Below, piece by piece: positions 18,805 through 27,717 of a stretch of 55,469 bases of DNA. Every line of letters starts with the position of its first letter. Within the stretch, counting starts at the first letter, position 1. The position numbers and the translations under genes are program-made. The DNA lies in NCBI GenBank assembly GCA_007693395.1, contig REDS01000122.1, positions 1-55,469 of the forward strand, read 5' to 3'. Below the pieces are notes generated by a model. It was not told the DNA's origin and searched no databases. It saw only the letters and a program-made list of their open reading frames with translations. The stretch comes from Balneolaceae bacterium. GTDB lineage: Bacteria > Bacteroidota > Rhodothermia > Balneolales > Balneolaceae.

Positions 18805-20511
18805 TTAGTTTCTCATTGCACCACGCTCAACCAGCTCCCTGGCACTCATCAGAGCCGATTCGGTGATCTCCTCCCCGCTCATTAAGCTTGCAATTTCACG
18901 GATGTGCTGCTCATCAGAAAGGGGCAGAATTCGGGTGGTGGTTCGGGCGTTCTCCTCAGCTTTCTCCACACGATAGTGTTTGTGAGCCTGGCTGGCAATT
19001 TGCGGCTGATGGGTTATCGCTATGATCTGGCAAAATTGAGACAATTTCCTCATTTCCCGTCCAACCTTTTCAGAAATATTTCCGCTGATTCCGGTATCTA
19101 TCTCATCAAAAATCATAACGGGCAGATGGTGTTCCCTTGCAAGTATCGACTTTAGCGAGAGCATCACGCGGCTTACCTCCCCTCCTGAAGCAATCTTTGC
19201 AAGCGGCTTGGGCTCCTCTCCTTTGTTGGTTGAGATGTAAAAACGCACATCGTCACAACCATCCTCGGCGCACTCAATCGCCATTCCTTGATGAGTAAAC
19301 CAACCTCTCTCAGATCTTCTCCACGCCACATCAACCCTGAACTGCCCATGCAGAATGCCCAAATTTTGCAATGCCGCAACAATATCTGCCGATAACTGCT
19401 TTCCGGCGGCAACCCGTTTGTTGTGCAACTCAACGGCACGTTCTTTCAGAATTTCTGACTGATCAGTAACCTTCTTGCTGATACGCTCTATCTCCAGATC
19501 AAAATTTTCGGCAATGTTCAGCTCTGCCCTGATATCATTGTAGTAGCTGATGAGTTCCGGCACCGAGCGCTGATATTTTTTCTGCAGCCTGTTCAGCTCT
19601 GCCTGCCGCCTTCGCAGTTTTTCGAGGCGATCCGGGTTATGTTCAATTCTGTCGCGATATCGCTCGGCAAACTGAATGGTTTCCTGAATGCTGATGCGAG
19701 CTGTATTAATCTCCTGCAGGTAGGTTTGAAATTCTGGCTCTATTCGCGCCATATCTTCCAGATGGATTTTAATGGAGTTGATCATCTCCATCAGGCTTAC
19801 ATCATCCCCATTGCCGATTTCGGTAATGGCTGCTGCTTTTTGATCGAGATCCTCAGCATTATCAAGCAGGTTCATCTCTGCCATAAGCTCTTCTTCTTCG
19901 TGTGCATCAAGTGCTGCCGTCTCCAGCTCTTTTACTTGAAACTGATAGAGCTCTGTCTTCTCCTTAAGCTCACGTTCTCTTCGCTGCAGATCACGTAACT
20001 CTCTCTGAAGCCCGGCCATCTTCTTATACTCCTGCTGATACGCTTCAATAAAGGGCTTCATGGAATCAAACTGATCAATCACCCCAAGATGATGTTCATC
20101 CTTCAGCAGCATTTGATGATCGTGCTGGCCATGAAGATCCACAAGCTGATCACCTACCTGTTTCAAAACAGAGATATTAACCGGCGTGTCATTGATGAAA
20201 GCCCGGCTTCCGCTCTGCCGAATTTCACGGCGTAAAATCAGCTCCGGTGAAAAATCAACCGCATTCTCTTCCAGGAAAGATTTAAGAAAGTGATTCTGCC
20301 CTACCTTAATGGTTGCTTCTGCAATGGCTTTATCGGCTCCCTGTCTTATCACCTCTGTATCAGCGCGCTCGCCCAAAATCATGTTCAGAGCACCAATGAT
20401 AATGGATTTTCCTGCCCCTGTTTGCCCTGTAAGTACATTCAAGCCTGCTTCAAAGCTCACTTCGAGTTCATCGATAAGGGCAAAGTCTTTGATGTACAGT
20501 GATTTGATCAT
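18805..20511 (-). CDS. recN: DNA repair protein RecN
   Basis: 568 residues, typical length. An SMC-like ATPase acting in double-strand break repair. Walker A is GQTGAGKS at residues 29-36, a long coiled-coil-forming middle (about 150-370, rich in Glu, Lys, Leu and Arg) follows, and the C-terminal head carries the ABC signature ASGGEVSRVMLSLKSIL and Walker B with VMIFDEIDTGISG. The opening MIKSLYIKDFALIDELEVSF is diagnostic. It is preceded by a small thiamine-binding-like gene 55 bases upstream on the same strand. No irregularities. Confidence 0.97.
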   Translation of the reverse strand: MIKSLYIKDFALIDELEVSFEAGLNVLTGQTGAGKSIIIGALNMILGERADTEVIRQGADKAIAEATIKVGQNHFLKSFLEENAVDFSPELILRREIRQSGSRAFINDTPVNISVLKQVGDQLVDLHGQHDHQMLLKDEHHLGVIDQFDSMKPFIEAYQQEYKKMAGLQRELRDLQRRERELKEKTELYQFQVKELETAALDAHEEEELMAEMNLLDNAEDLDQKAAAITEIGNGDDVSLMEMINSIKIHLEDMARIEPEFQTYLQEINTARISIQETIQFAERYRDRIEHNPDRLEKLRRRQAELNRLQKKYQRSVPELISYYNDIRAELNIAENFDLEIERISKKVTDQSEILKERAVELHNKRVAAGKQLSADIVAALQNLGILHGQFRVDVAWRRSERGWFTHQGMAIECAEDGCDDVRFYISTNKGEEPKPLAKIASGGEVSRVMLSLKSILAREHHLPVMIFDEIDTGISGNISEKVGREMRKLSQFCQIIAITHQPQIASQAHKHYRVEKAEENARTTTRILPLSDEQHIREIASLMSGEEITESALMSARELVERGAMRN

Positions 20512-20566
20512 GGCTCAAAGTTTGTTAATCAGGGGTTCAAACGGTTATTCGCAATGAGTTGAAAAA

Positions 20567-20812
20567 TCAATCATCCGTTGGGCTCAGCAGCTCTACATGT
20601 AACCGGAATTTCTGCCCTTCTAAATTCATCTCGTCATAAATTTCGCGTATTAAATCAAAAACTACGTTGGTATCACCAATAACGGTTGTTGAAAGATAGT
20701 TTACATCTACTTTAACATCGTGCTGTGCCAAAAATTCGATGATATCCTGAACTTTTTCTTTGGGATGGTCTGTGTATAGAGGTATAAATGTAATTTGAGC
20801 AATGGTTTTCAT
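20567..20812 (-). CDS. MTH1187/YkoF-like thiamine-binding family protein
   Basis: 81 residues. The opening AQITFIPLYTDHPKEKVQ, the central YLSTTVIGD and the ending FRLHVELLSP match the small ferredoxin-like-fold family PF01910 (MTH1187/YqgV/YkoF-type), some members of which bind thiamine. Slightly shorter than the usual 95-100 residues. Cytoplasmic. First gene of the recN group. The family assignment rests on pattern, and the ligand is unknown. Confidence 0.65.
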   Translation of the reverse strand: MKTIAQITFIPLYTDHPKEKVQDIIEFLAQHDVKVDVNYLSTTVIGDTNVVFDLIREIYDEMNLEGQKFRLHVELLSPTDD

Positions 20813-20918
20813 ATATGGTCTCTTTGAAAGATTTCACTAAATTTATTTGAGGAACAATTTAAATCTATTCCGTTACAATTGCAGTGCCCATAATGTTAAA
20901 TCAAAAATTCTTTACTCT

Positions 20919-21713
20919 ATGAGAATCTTACAATTTTTACTGATAGCTGCACTCAGCACTCTGGTTTTAGTTAGCTGTAGCGATAACACCTCGGGTGATG
21001 CAAACTTAGGAACAATGAGAGTGGTTCTTACCGATGCACCCGGTAACTATGAAGCGGTATTTATTGACATTCAGGCAGTTCGTATTCATCGAAGCAGCAA
21101 TGCAGATGATGGTGAGAGCGGCTGGATTGACATCCCAACGGATCCGGTGATTGTTGACCTTCTCGAACTTACAAATGGTAAATTTGAAATTCTTGGGGAA
21201 GTAGATCTTGAGCCTGGCCGGTACAGCCAGCTTCGCTTAATACTGGGAAACAATAACGAAGTTGTGATTGATGGTGAAACCCATGCACTTTCTACTCCAA
21301 GTGCCCAGCAGTCAGGCTTAAAACTTCAAATAAACGCCGATATTGAAGGGGGTGAAATGTACACTCTTCTTCTCGATTTCGATGCTTCCAGATCAATCGT
21401 GAGAGCCGGCAATTCGGGAAGATATAATCTAAAACCGGTAATCCGCACCGTCCGCCTTGAACAATCAGGTGCTATAGAAGGCACGATTGAGCCGGCCGGT
21501 ATACAACCATGGGTTTACGCTATTGCCGATGGCGACACCCTTGCCGGTACCCGAGCAGAAGCGAACGGAGATTTTCTTATGATAGGGCTTCTTCCGGGCT
21601 CTTACCAGGTATCCGTTGTACCAATAAACGGAGTAAATAGTATGGCAGTAATCTCAAATGTTGAAGTAAGCTCTGCAGATACAACCAAAATAGGCACTGT
21701 TTCTCTTGAGTAA
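20919..21713 (+). CDS. DUF4382 lipoprotein with C-terminal carboxypeptidase-regulatory-like domain
   Basis: 264 residues from the ATG at 20919. An earlier in-frame ATG at 20847 would add 24 residues before a complete lipoprotein signal and is rejected. Lipobox LVSC, Cys20. Residues about 34-180 match DUF4382: MRVVLTDAPGNYEAVFIDI, the VDLLELTNGKFEILGE segment, LEPGRYSQLRLIL and the YNLKPVIRTV end. The last 80 residues (GAIEGTIEPAG...GLLPGSYQVSVVP) look like a small carboxypeptidase-regulatory/Cna-B-like sandwich. Probably an outer-membrane-anchored protein of unknown function. Followed by a strong terminator. Confidence 0.9.
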   Translation: MRILQFLLIAALSTLVLVSCSDNTSGDANLGTMRVVLTDAPGNYEAVFIDIQAVRIHRSSNADDGESGWIDIPTDPVIVDLLELTNGKFEILGEVDLEPGRYSQLRLILGNNNEVVIDGETHALSTPSAQQSGLKLQINADIEGGEMYTLLLDFDASRSIVRAGNSGRYNLKPVIRTVRLEQSGAIEGTIEPAGIQPWVYAIADGDTLAGTRAEANGDFLMIGLLPGSYQVSVVPINGVNSMAVISNVEVSSADTTKIGTVSLE

Positions 21714-21737
21714 AGCCCAACCCACATCTTTTTCCTG

Positions 21738-21773
21738 AAAGCCGGTTCTCTAACTCAGTACCGGCTTTTTTTT
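21738..21773 (+). terminator. Strong intrinsic terminator
   Basis: AAAGCCGGT (21738-21746) pairs perfectly with ACCGGCTTT (21760-21768) around a 13-base loop and is followed by a continuous T-run to 21773. It lies 25 bases after the DUF4382 stop and separates it from the histidine genes. Confidence 0.9.
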
Positions 21774-21992
21774 GGAATTATTTCTATAGCCCAAACTGTT
21801 TGCACAATCGGTTAGTAATTACCTTATTGAATTCATAAATTTCATACGTGCAATACAGAGCTATACATACTCCTTATCATCTTCACTGCTACCATAGCAA
21901 CCATGGTTTTTTTGTGCATTAAACATTCTGCACCATTCCCCGCCACATTGCCATTTCACACCCTTTACTTACAATTTTAATACCTTTTTACG
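21774..21992 (+). promoter_or_regulatory. Leader region of the histidine operon
   Basis: 219 bases without a convincing gene. A weak promoter-like pair is TTTG at 21799-21802 and TACCTTAT at 21820-21827 (17-base spacer, two mismatches in the second element). ACCAT (21890-21894) and ATGGT (21902-21906) flank seven bases and are followed by seven T (21905-21912 region), an attenuator-like but short stem. No His-rich leader peptide is present. Confidence 0.3.
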
Positions 21993-22871
21993 ATGAGAAC
22001 ACTCGATTCTACTACTTCTTTACGAATAGCGGTTCAAAAAAGCGGCCGGCTAACTGATAAAACCCTTAACCTGCTCGACGGTATCGGGCTGAAATTTGAT
22101 GACTATAAACGCAGTTTACTCATAAAATGCCTCAACTTTGATGTTGAACTTTTACTGATTCGCGATGATGATATTCCTGAATATGTTGAAGATGGCGTCT
22201 GCGATTTAGGCTTTGTGGGGGCTAACACAGTAGCTGAAGACGAAGCAGATGTAACCGTGCTGCGCGGTCTTGGATATGGGGTTTGCAGGTTATCACTTGC
22301 AGTTCCTAAAAATGGTGTAATCAAAAAACCGGCTGATTTTGCCGGCAAAAAAATTGCCACAAGTTATCCCGTTCTAACCCGAAAATATTTCGAATCGCAA
22401 GGGGTTGATGTGGACATCATCACACTTTCCGGCTCAGTTGAAATTGCCCCCCGCCTTGAAATTGCCGATGCTATTTCTGATCTCGTTTCAACCGGCGGCA
22501 CATTAAAGGCTAATGGCCTTGAAGAGCTCGTGAACATTTTTGATTCCGAAACGCAGCTTATTCAAACCAACAAGCCGCTTTCAGATGGGAAAAAACACCT
22601 GATTACTAAAATTCTTCAGCGAATTGAAGGGTACAAAAAAGCCGCTGAAAGCAGATATATCATGATGAATGCACCGCAGGATTCGGTGCCAAAAATCAAA
22701 GAAATTATTCCTTCGCTTAAAAGCCCAACCGTAATGCCGCTGGCAGATAACGGAATGGTTGCCATCCACACTGTAATCCCCCTATCCACTTTCTGGGATG
22801 TGATGGAACAGCTAAAAGAAGCCGGAGCAACAGGAATTGTAATGCTGCCAATAGAATCGATGATAGTTTAA
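21993..22871 (+). CDS. hisG: ATP phosphoribosyltransferase, long form
   Basis: 292 residues: the long HisG with a C-terminal ACT-like regulatory domain, so no HisZ partner is needed. It catalyses the first step, PRPP plus ATP to phosphoribosyl-ATP. Seen: RIAVQKSGRLT at the start, the DLGFVGANTV segment, and the PRPP-loop region ADAISDLVSTGGTLKANGL (residues about 156-174). The C-terminal 75 residues end with GATGIVMLPIESMIV, as in the regulatory domain that binds histidine. First gene of the his group. Confidence 0.97.
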   Translation: MRTLDSTTSLRIAVQKSGRLTDKTLNLLDGIGLKFDDYKRSLLIKCLNFDVELLLIRDDDIPEYVEDGVCDLGFVGANTVAEDEADVTVLRGLGYGVCRLSLAVPKNGVIKKPADFAGKKIATSYPVLTRKYFESQGVDVDIITLSGSVEIAPRLEIADAISDLVSTGGTLKANGLEELVNIFDSETQLIQTNKPLSDGKKHLITKILQRIEGYKKAAESRYIMMNAPQDSVPKIKEIIPSLKSPTVMPLADNGMVAIHTVIPLSTFWDVMEQLKEAGATGIVMLPIESMIV

Positions 22872-22881
22872 ATTTAGATAT

Positions 22882-22933
22882 GTGTCTTGAGTAGTGGGCA
22901 ATCACACCTCAAGGCTTATGACTCAAGACTCAC
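22882..22933. repeat. Inverted repeat between hisG and hisD
   Basis: GTCTTGAGT near 22884-22892 is the exact reverse complement of ACTCAAGAC at 22921-22929, with flanking bases continuing the symmetry imperfectly (GTG / CAC). It fills most of the 66-base gap and ends 4 bases before the hisD start. It could be a small dispersed repeat or an mRNA hairpin separating the two cistrons. Confidence 0.5.
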
Positions 22934-22937
22934 GACG

Positions 22938-24227
22938 ATGAAAACTTATGACTTCAAAAACCTGACTCCATCGCAAATAGAGGCCCTCAGTAAACGGCCA
23001 AAGATGGATTTTAGCTCCGTTTTTAATCAGGTACAGCCCATTCTTGATGATGTTGAGAAAAACGGAGATACTGCAATCAGGAAATACACAAAAAAATTCG
23101 ATGGGTTTGATCCTGATCCCCTAACCATTAACCCGGAAGATGTATCGGTTACGCTTGATAGTTCAATTAAGGAAGCAATTGATCGTGCTTTAAGCAACAT
23201 TTTTAAATTTCACAGGGAACAGTTTTCTGCAAATTTGAAAGTACAAACCATGAAGGGGGTCATTTGCAGCCGCATTGCAAAACCGATTGAGCGTGTTGGA
23301 TTGTATATACCCGGCGGCACGGCACCGCTGCCATCCACCACCATGATGCTTGGTGTACCGGCGCTGGTTGCCGGGTGTAAAACGATTGTTATGGCTACAC
23401 CCCCGGGAGAGGATGGTACCATTCCGGAAAGTATTCTGTACATCGCAAAAAAAATTGGAGCTGCAAAAGTGGTAAAAGCAGGTGGTGCACAGGCAATTGC
23501 CGGCATGGCTTTTGGAACAGAAACGATCCCAAAAGTTGACAAACTCTTTGGGCCGGGCAACCAATATGTTACAGCAGCGAAAATGATTCTGCAAAACAGT
23601 GAAGCGATGGTCTCCATTGATATGCCTGCCGGGCCATCCGAAGTGCTGGTTATTGCTGATAAATTTGCCGATCCCGAATTTATTGCTGCAGATTTGCTGT
23701 CTCAGGCAGAACACGGCGCTGACAGTCAGGTTGTGCTGGTGGTTACAGAATCAGCAGATCTCGATTCCATCAATAAAAGCGTAAACCTGCAGCTTGAAAA
23801 ACTGCCCCGAAAGATGTTTGCATCAGCCGCCCTGGAAAACAGTTTTACAGTGATTGTAGAGTCCACAAAACAGGCAATGGAATTCTCAAACATGTACGCG
23901 CCGGAGCACCTTATCATCAACACCAAAGATGCCGATTTATTGGCAGAAAATGTTGAGCATGCCGGCTCCGTATTTATTGGGGAGTGGACACCGGAAAGCA
24001 TGGGCGATTACGCATCCGGTACCAACCATACATTGCCTACCTACGGTTATGCGCGGATGTACAGTGGCGTATCTCTACAGAGTTTTCAGAAATTTATTAC
24101 CATGCAGAAAGTGAATAAAACCGGGTTAAGAAATCTTGGCCCAACCGTTGAGACTCTTGCCGGCATAGAAGGCCTTGAGGCCCATAAACAAGCTGTATCC
24201 ATACGTTTAAAAAAGTTAGAGAAATGA
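22938..24227 (+). CDS. hisD: Histidinol dehydrogenase
   Basis: 429 residues from the ATG at 22938 (MKTYDF). An earlier in-frame start at 22887 would add 17 residues that fall inside the intergenic inverted repeat and have no family counterpart. The enzyme oxidises L-histidinol to histidine with two NAD+ and one zinc. Landmarks: [12 protein letters not shown], the [11 protein letters not shown] loop, IDMPAGPSE, the zinc-ligand region [10 protein letters not shown] (Gln/His), and YAPEHLII with the catalytic Glu-His, then [19 protein letters not shown]. Full length. Confidence 0.97.
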   Translation: MKTYDFKNLTPSQIEALSKRPKMDFSSVFNQVQPILDDVEKNGDTAIRKYTKKFDGFDPDPLTINPEDVSVTLDSSIKEAIDRALSNIFKFHREQFSANLKVQTMKGVICSRIAKPIERVGLYIPGGTAPLPSTTMMLGVPALVAGCKTIVMATPPGEDGTIPESILYIAKKIGAAKVVKAGGAQAIAGMAFGTETIPKVDKLFGPGNQYVTAAKMILQNSEAMVSIDMPAGPSEVLVIADKFADPEFIAADLLSQAEHGADSQVVLVVTESADLDSINKSVNLQLEKLPRKMFASAALENSFTVIVESTKQAMEFSNMYAPEHLIINTKDADLLAENVEHAGSVFIGEWTPESMGDYASGTNHTLPTYGYARMYSGVSLQSFQKFITMQKVNKTGLRNLGPTVETLAGIEGLEAHKQAVSIRLKKLEK

Positions 24228-24276
24228 GCAGTTTCTCAGTCAAACCATCAACCTGATTCGCATCAATAAAATATAC

Positions 24277-25335
24277 ATGCCGAATTTTGAAACAATCTCA
24301 TCCCTGGTTCGGGAAAACATCAAAAACCTGAAACCTTACCGCAGTGCCCGCGACGATTTTGACAAAGGGCTGCTTCTTGATGCCAATGAAAATGGGCTTG
24401 GCTCGCCGGTACGCAATACCCTGCAGCTGCATCGGTATCCCAGCCCGGTTCAAAACGAACTTCGGGAAAAAATTGCTTCTTGGCGGGGTGTTGATTTCGA
24501 AAATATTTTTCTTGGAGTGGGCAGTGATGAGCCGATTGACCTTTTGATGAGAATTTTCTGTAACCCCGGGAAAGACGCCATCATCACTACCCCGCCAACC
24601 TACGGCATGTACAAGGTATCTGCTTCCATCAATGATGTGGCTGTAAAAGAGGTATTGCTCGATGAAAAATTTCAGCTGAGAACCGCTAAGATCCTGGAAG
24701 TTGCTGATTCAACTACAAAACTTCTTTTTTTGTGTTCGCCGAATAACCCCACATCAAACAGCTTGAAACAGACCGACATGCTGAAACTGATTGCGGCTTT
24801 TCCCGGAATTGTTGTGGTGGATGAGGCTTACATTGATTTCAGCAGGCAGGAGTCGATGGCACAGCTGGTTCAGCAGTACCCAAATCTGGTTGTTCTGCAA
24901 ACATTTTCGAAATCGTTTGGGCTTGCCGGCATCCGGCTTGGAATTGCCATAACTAACCCCGAGATTGTGAGCTATATGCTTAAAGTAAAAGCGCCTTACA
25001 ACATCAACAAACTTACTGCTGATGTTGCCATGCAGGCATTCCAAGAGGTGGAATTAATGAAGTTCAATCTGGAGAAGATTCTTAATGAGCGCAGCTATGT
25101 ATCCGAACAATTGAGCCATGCCGCAGAAGTAGAAAAAGTTTTTCCATCTGATGCAAACTTTCTGCTCTTCAGAATAAAAAATGCAGAAGAGATCTACCGA
25201 AAACTTGCTGAAAAAGGGGTAATTGTTCGCTACAGAGGTAATGAACCTCTCTGTGATAATTGCCTGCGGGTAACCATTGGTATGCCCGATGAAAACATCC
25301 GTTTCTTAAAAACACTCAAAGAGGTTCTCTCATGA
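24277..25335 (+). CDS. hisC: Histidinol-phosphate aminotransferase
   Basis: 352 residues, fold type I PLP enzyme converting imidazole acetol phosphate and glutamate to histidinol phosphate. Seen: LLLDANENGLGSP near the start, SPNNPTS (154-160), the Asp182-containing VVDEAYIDF, and TFSKSFGLAGIRLG in which Lys212 is the PLP-binding lysine; the C-terminal Arg-containing LRVTIGMPDEN is intact. The stop overlaps the hisB start in ATGA, indicating translational coupling. Confidence 0.96.
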   Translation: MPNFETISSLVRENIKNLKPYRSARDDFDKGLLLDANENGLGSPVRNTLQLHRYPSPVQNELREKIASWRGVDFENIFLGVGSDEPIDLLMRIFCNPGKDAIITTPPTYGMYKVSASINDVAVKEVLLDEKFQLRTAKILEVADSTTKLLFLCSPNNPTSNSLKQTDMLKLIAAFPGIVVVDEAYIDFSRQESMAQLVQQYPNLVVLQTFSKSFGLAGIRLGIAITNPEIVSYMLKVKAPYNINKLTADVAMQAFQEVELMKFNLEKILNERSYVSEQLSHAAEVEKVFPSDANFLLFRIKNAEEIYRKLAEKGVIVRYRGNEPLCDNCLRVTIGMPDENIRFLKTLKEVLS

Positions 25336-26210
25336 ACATTCGTATCGATAAAAGCGCCTTTTCCGGAGACAGCCCGGACTCACTGCCGCCTTACACACTC
25401 TTTGCGATGAATTATCTGGCTCAGCATGGATATACATTTCAGTTTGATCATGCAGATTTATCACCGGCGCAAAAGCAATTCGTTGACGGCGATGAATTGA
25501 TTAGCACAGATGGCCCGGTGGATGGCACCATCACAAAAAACAGTAATTATGAGTTGATTTCTGATGGAGTAACCGTAGCCTCCGGGGAAACCTGGCGCGA
25601 ACTCGCAAAGCATATACTTTTCCCGATTCGAAAAGCACACCTGAAACGAGATACGAAAGAGACTAAGATTGAGGTATCCATCAACCTTGATGGAACAGGA
25701 AAAAGCTCTATACAAACCGGTATTCATTTCTTCAATCATATGCTCGACCAAATTGCACGCCACGGATTGATCGATATAGAACTTACTTGCGACGGCGATC
25801 TGGAAGTGGATGAACACCACACTATTGAAGATACAGCAATTGCACTTGGGCAGGCTATTCGGCAGGCTATCTCTGATAATAAAGCCGGAATACAACGTTA
25901 TGGCTTTGTTTTGCCAATGGATGAAGCACAGGCTACCGTAGCGATAGACCTTTCTGACAGGCCCTACCTTGTGTGGGAAGTGCCATTGAAGCGTGAATAT
26001 GTTGGCGACTTTCCTACAGAAATGCTGGAACACTTTTTTTATTCACTGGCAATGAACGCCAAAGCTACACTGCATGTTAAAGCCGATGGAAAAAATGAAC
26101 ACCACGTCATTGAAGCAGTGTTCAAAGGCTTTGCAAAGGCACTTCGCTTTTCCATTAGCCGAAATGAACGAATTATGGGCATTCTACCCTCAACCAAAGG
26201 AACAATCTGA
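25332..26210 (+). CDS. hisB: Imidazoleglycerol-phosphate dehydratase with unusual N-terminal extension
   Basis: 292 residues. Residues about 104-292 are a complete HisB dehydratase: IHFFNHMLDQIARHG (131-145), the metal motif DEHHTIEDTAIALG (160-173), and the second metal motif EHHVIEA (256-262). It removes water from IGP to give imidazole acetol phosphate. The first ~100 residues are not a functional HAD histidinol-phosphatase: no DxDGT nucleophile, no CxH...CxC zinc motif, and too short (165 residues expected). Their last part, TWRELAKHILFPIRKAHL then KRDTKETKIEV, resembles the linker of bifunctional HisB. The start is fixed by the 4-base overlap with hisC. Histidinol-phosphatase must come from elsewhere. 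Confidence 0.93.
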   Translation: MNIRIDKSAFSGDSPDSLPPYTLFAMNYLAQHGYTFQFDHADLSPAQKQFVDGDELISTDGPVDGTITKNSNYELISDGVTVASGETWRELAKHILFPIRKAHLKRDTKETKIEVSINLDGTGKSSIQTGIHFFNHMLDQIARHGLIDIELTCDGDLEVDEHHTIEDTAIALGQAIRQAISDNKAGIQRYGFVLPMDEAQATVAIDLSDRPYLVWEVPLKREYVGDFPTEMLEHFFYSLAMNAKATLHVKADGKNEHHVIEAVFKGFAKALRFSISRNERIMGILPSTKGTI

Positions 26211-26275
26211 GTTTTGAATGTGGCTGGGATGAAGTTAATTCTCTCTATTCAGTGTACGTTTGTTACTCTATACCA

Positions 26276-26899
26276 ATGATAGGAATCATAAAATATAAAG
26301 CCGGTAATCTGGCATCCGTAGAAAACGCACTCTCGCGGCTGGGCGCAGAATATGTTGTATCCAACAATACAGATGAGCTCGAAAAAGCTGATGCAATCAT
26401 TTTCCCTGGAGTAGGGCATGCTGCAGCTGCCATGGACGATCTGCGTGCGAAAGACCTGGATGTTTGGATTATGAATACCAAAAAACCTGTTCTGGGCATT
26501 TGTCTTGGTATGCAGCTTTTGTTTGAGTCATCCGAAGAGGGCGATTGCAAAACGCTTGGTATTATCCCCGGCCGGCTTAAGAAATTTGATTCAACAAAAG
26601 CCAAAGTCCCTCATATGGGATGGAATCAATTCAACCCCCTGAAAGATCATCCTCTCATAACCGGTATCGGCAAGAAGCAATTTTTATACTACGTGCATGG
26701 CTACTACGCCCCTACTAATGAACATACCCTTGCATCATGCAATTACATAAAAGATTTTGCAGCTGTAGTTGCAAAGGATAATTTTATGGGCGTGCAGTTT
26801 CACCCTGAAAAATCGGGGCAGGTTGGCTCTCTTCTTCTGCAAAACTTTCTGAATCTTGTCTATCAATCCGGAGAGATTAAACCATCCGTCACGTTTTAG
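26276..26899 (+). CDS. hisH: Imidazole glycerol phosphate synthase, glutamine amidotransferase subunit
   Basis: 207 residues from the ATG at 26276 (MIGIIKYKAGN). An in-frame GTG at 26252 adds eight residues without family support. Class I glutamine amidotransferase that feeds ammonia to HisF. Catalytic Cys76 sits in GICLGMQ, and the His-Glu pair is in VQFHPEKS. The oxyanion-loop residues FPGVGHAA and the KVPHMGWNQ motif are present. It ends with a short Ser/Pro-containing tail (GEIKPSVTF). The HisF partner is separated from it by hisA and a serpin gene. Confidence 0.96.
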   Translation: MIGIIKYKAGNLASVENALSRLGAEYVVSNNTDELEKADAIIFPGVGHAAAAMDDLRAKDLDVWIMNTKKPVLGICLGMQLLFESSEEGDCKTLGIIPGRLKKFDSTKAKVPHMGWNQFNPLKDHPLITGIGKKQFLYYVHGYYAPTNEHTLASCNYIKDFAAVVAKDNFMGVQFHPEKSGQVGSLLLQNFLNLVYQSGEIKPSVTF

Positions 26900-26944
26900 T
26901 TCTCTCACGAGCCACTTTTATCAGGTTTTGGGGTTCTGATTTTG

Positions 26945-26952
26945 TATTTTTG
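26945..26952 (+). promoter_or_regulatory. Possible internal promoter -7 element before hisA
   Basis: TATTTTTG at 26945-26952 is an exact TAnnTTTG. A TTTG at 26927-26930 lies only 14 bases upstream, which is short; a TTTTA at 26916-26920 is at 24. It falls in the 90-base hisH-hisA gap, 37 bases before hisA, and could give hisA extra transcription. In AT-rich DNA such a match can occur by chance. Confidence 0.3.
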
Positions 26953-26989
26953 ATGCCATTTCGAAATCACACCTAAAGCAATTTTTTTC

Positions 26990-27706
26990 ATGAATATCAT
27001 CCCCGCTATTGACCTTCTTGACGGTCAGGTTGTTCGCCTGCAAAAAGGCGATTATGCAAAAAAAACAGTGTATAATCATGATGCAATCGATGAAGCTGCA
27101 AAATTTAAAGCCGCGGGTTTTTCTCATATTCATGTGGTGGACCTGAATGGTGCTAAAAGCGGCCGTTTCGAGAATCTGCCAATCATCAGAAGTATCATAC
27201 GTGAGATTGGCCTTTCTGTTCAAACCGGTGGCGGGGTGCGTTCACGCAAAGATATCGACACCCTTCTGGATGCTGGTTTAAACGGTGTGATCTGCTCTTC
27301 CATGATAGTTAAAAACCCCGGCGAGTGGCTGCAGGCAATCACAGATCACCCAGACAAAATGATACTCGGGCTCGATCTTAAGGATGGAAAGCTCGCATTT
27401 GGCGGCTGGCTGGAGACATCAGATAAACCTATAGAAGATTTTCTGAATCCTATGATTGAAGCCGGTCTTCAAACCGTTTTAAGTACAGATATTGCCAGAG
27501 ATGGCATGCTGAGTGGACCCAACTTAGAGATGTATCGCGATCTTCAAACACGGTTTCCATCGCTGAATTGGATTGCTTCAGGTGGTGTATCAAAACTTGA
27601 TGATCTTGTTCGCGTAAATGCGATTGGCATGTACGGTGTAGTGGTTGGCAAAGCGTATTACGAAGGGCACATACGCCTTGGCGAAATGAAACAACTTAAC
27701 AGCTAA
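26990..27706 (+). CDS. hisA: ProFAR isomerase (phosphoribosylformimino-AICAR-phosphate isomerase)
   Basis: 238 residues, TIM barrel. Catalytic Asp8 (IPAIDLLDGQVVRL) and the second catalytic Asp in STDIARDGM; half-barrel phosphate motifs VQTGGGVRS and IASGGVS are intact. It opens ProFAR to PRFAR ahead of HisF. The gene ends 11 bases from the convergent serpin, so hisF is not co-directional with it without crossing 1.3 kb of opposite-strand gene. Confidence 0.97.
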   Translation: MNIIPAIDLLDGQVVRLQKGDYAKKTVYNHDAIDEAAKFKAAGFSHIHVVDLNGAKSGRFENLPIIRSIIREIGLSVQTGGGVRSRKDIDTLLDAGLNGVICSSMIVKNPGEWLQAITDHPDKMILGLDLKDGKLAFGGWLETSDKPIEDFLNPMIEAGLQTVLSTDIARDGMLSGPNLEMYRDLQTRFPSLNWIASGGVSKLDDLVRVNAIGMYGVVVGKAYYEGHIRLGEMKQLNS

Positions 27707-27717
27707 TCCTGCAACTG

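Noticed and set aside
21903-21980. 25-codon ATG frame upstream of hisG as a histidine leader peptide
   Set aside because: It contains only two scattered His codons and no run, so it does not fit his attenuation.
22887-22937. Upstream in-frame start for hisD
   Set aside because: The added 17 residues are encoded by the intergenic inverted repeat and are absent from the family.
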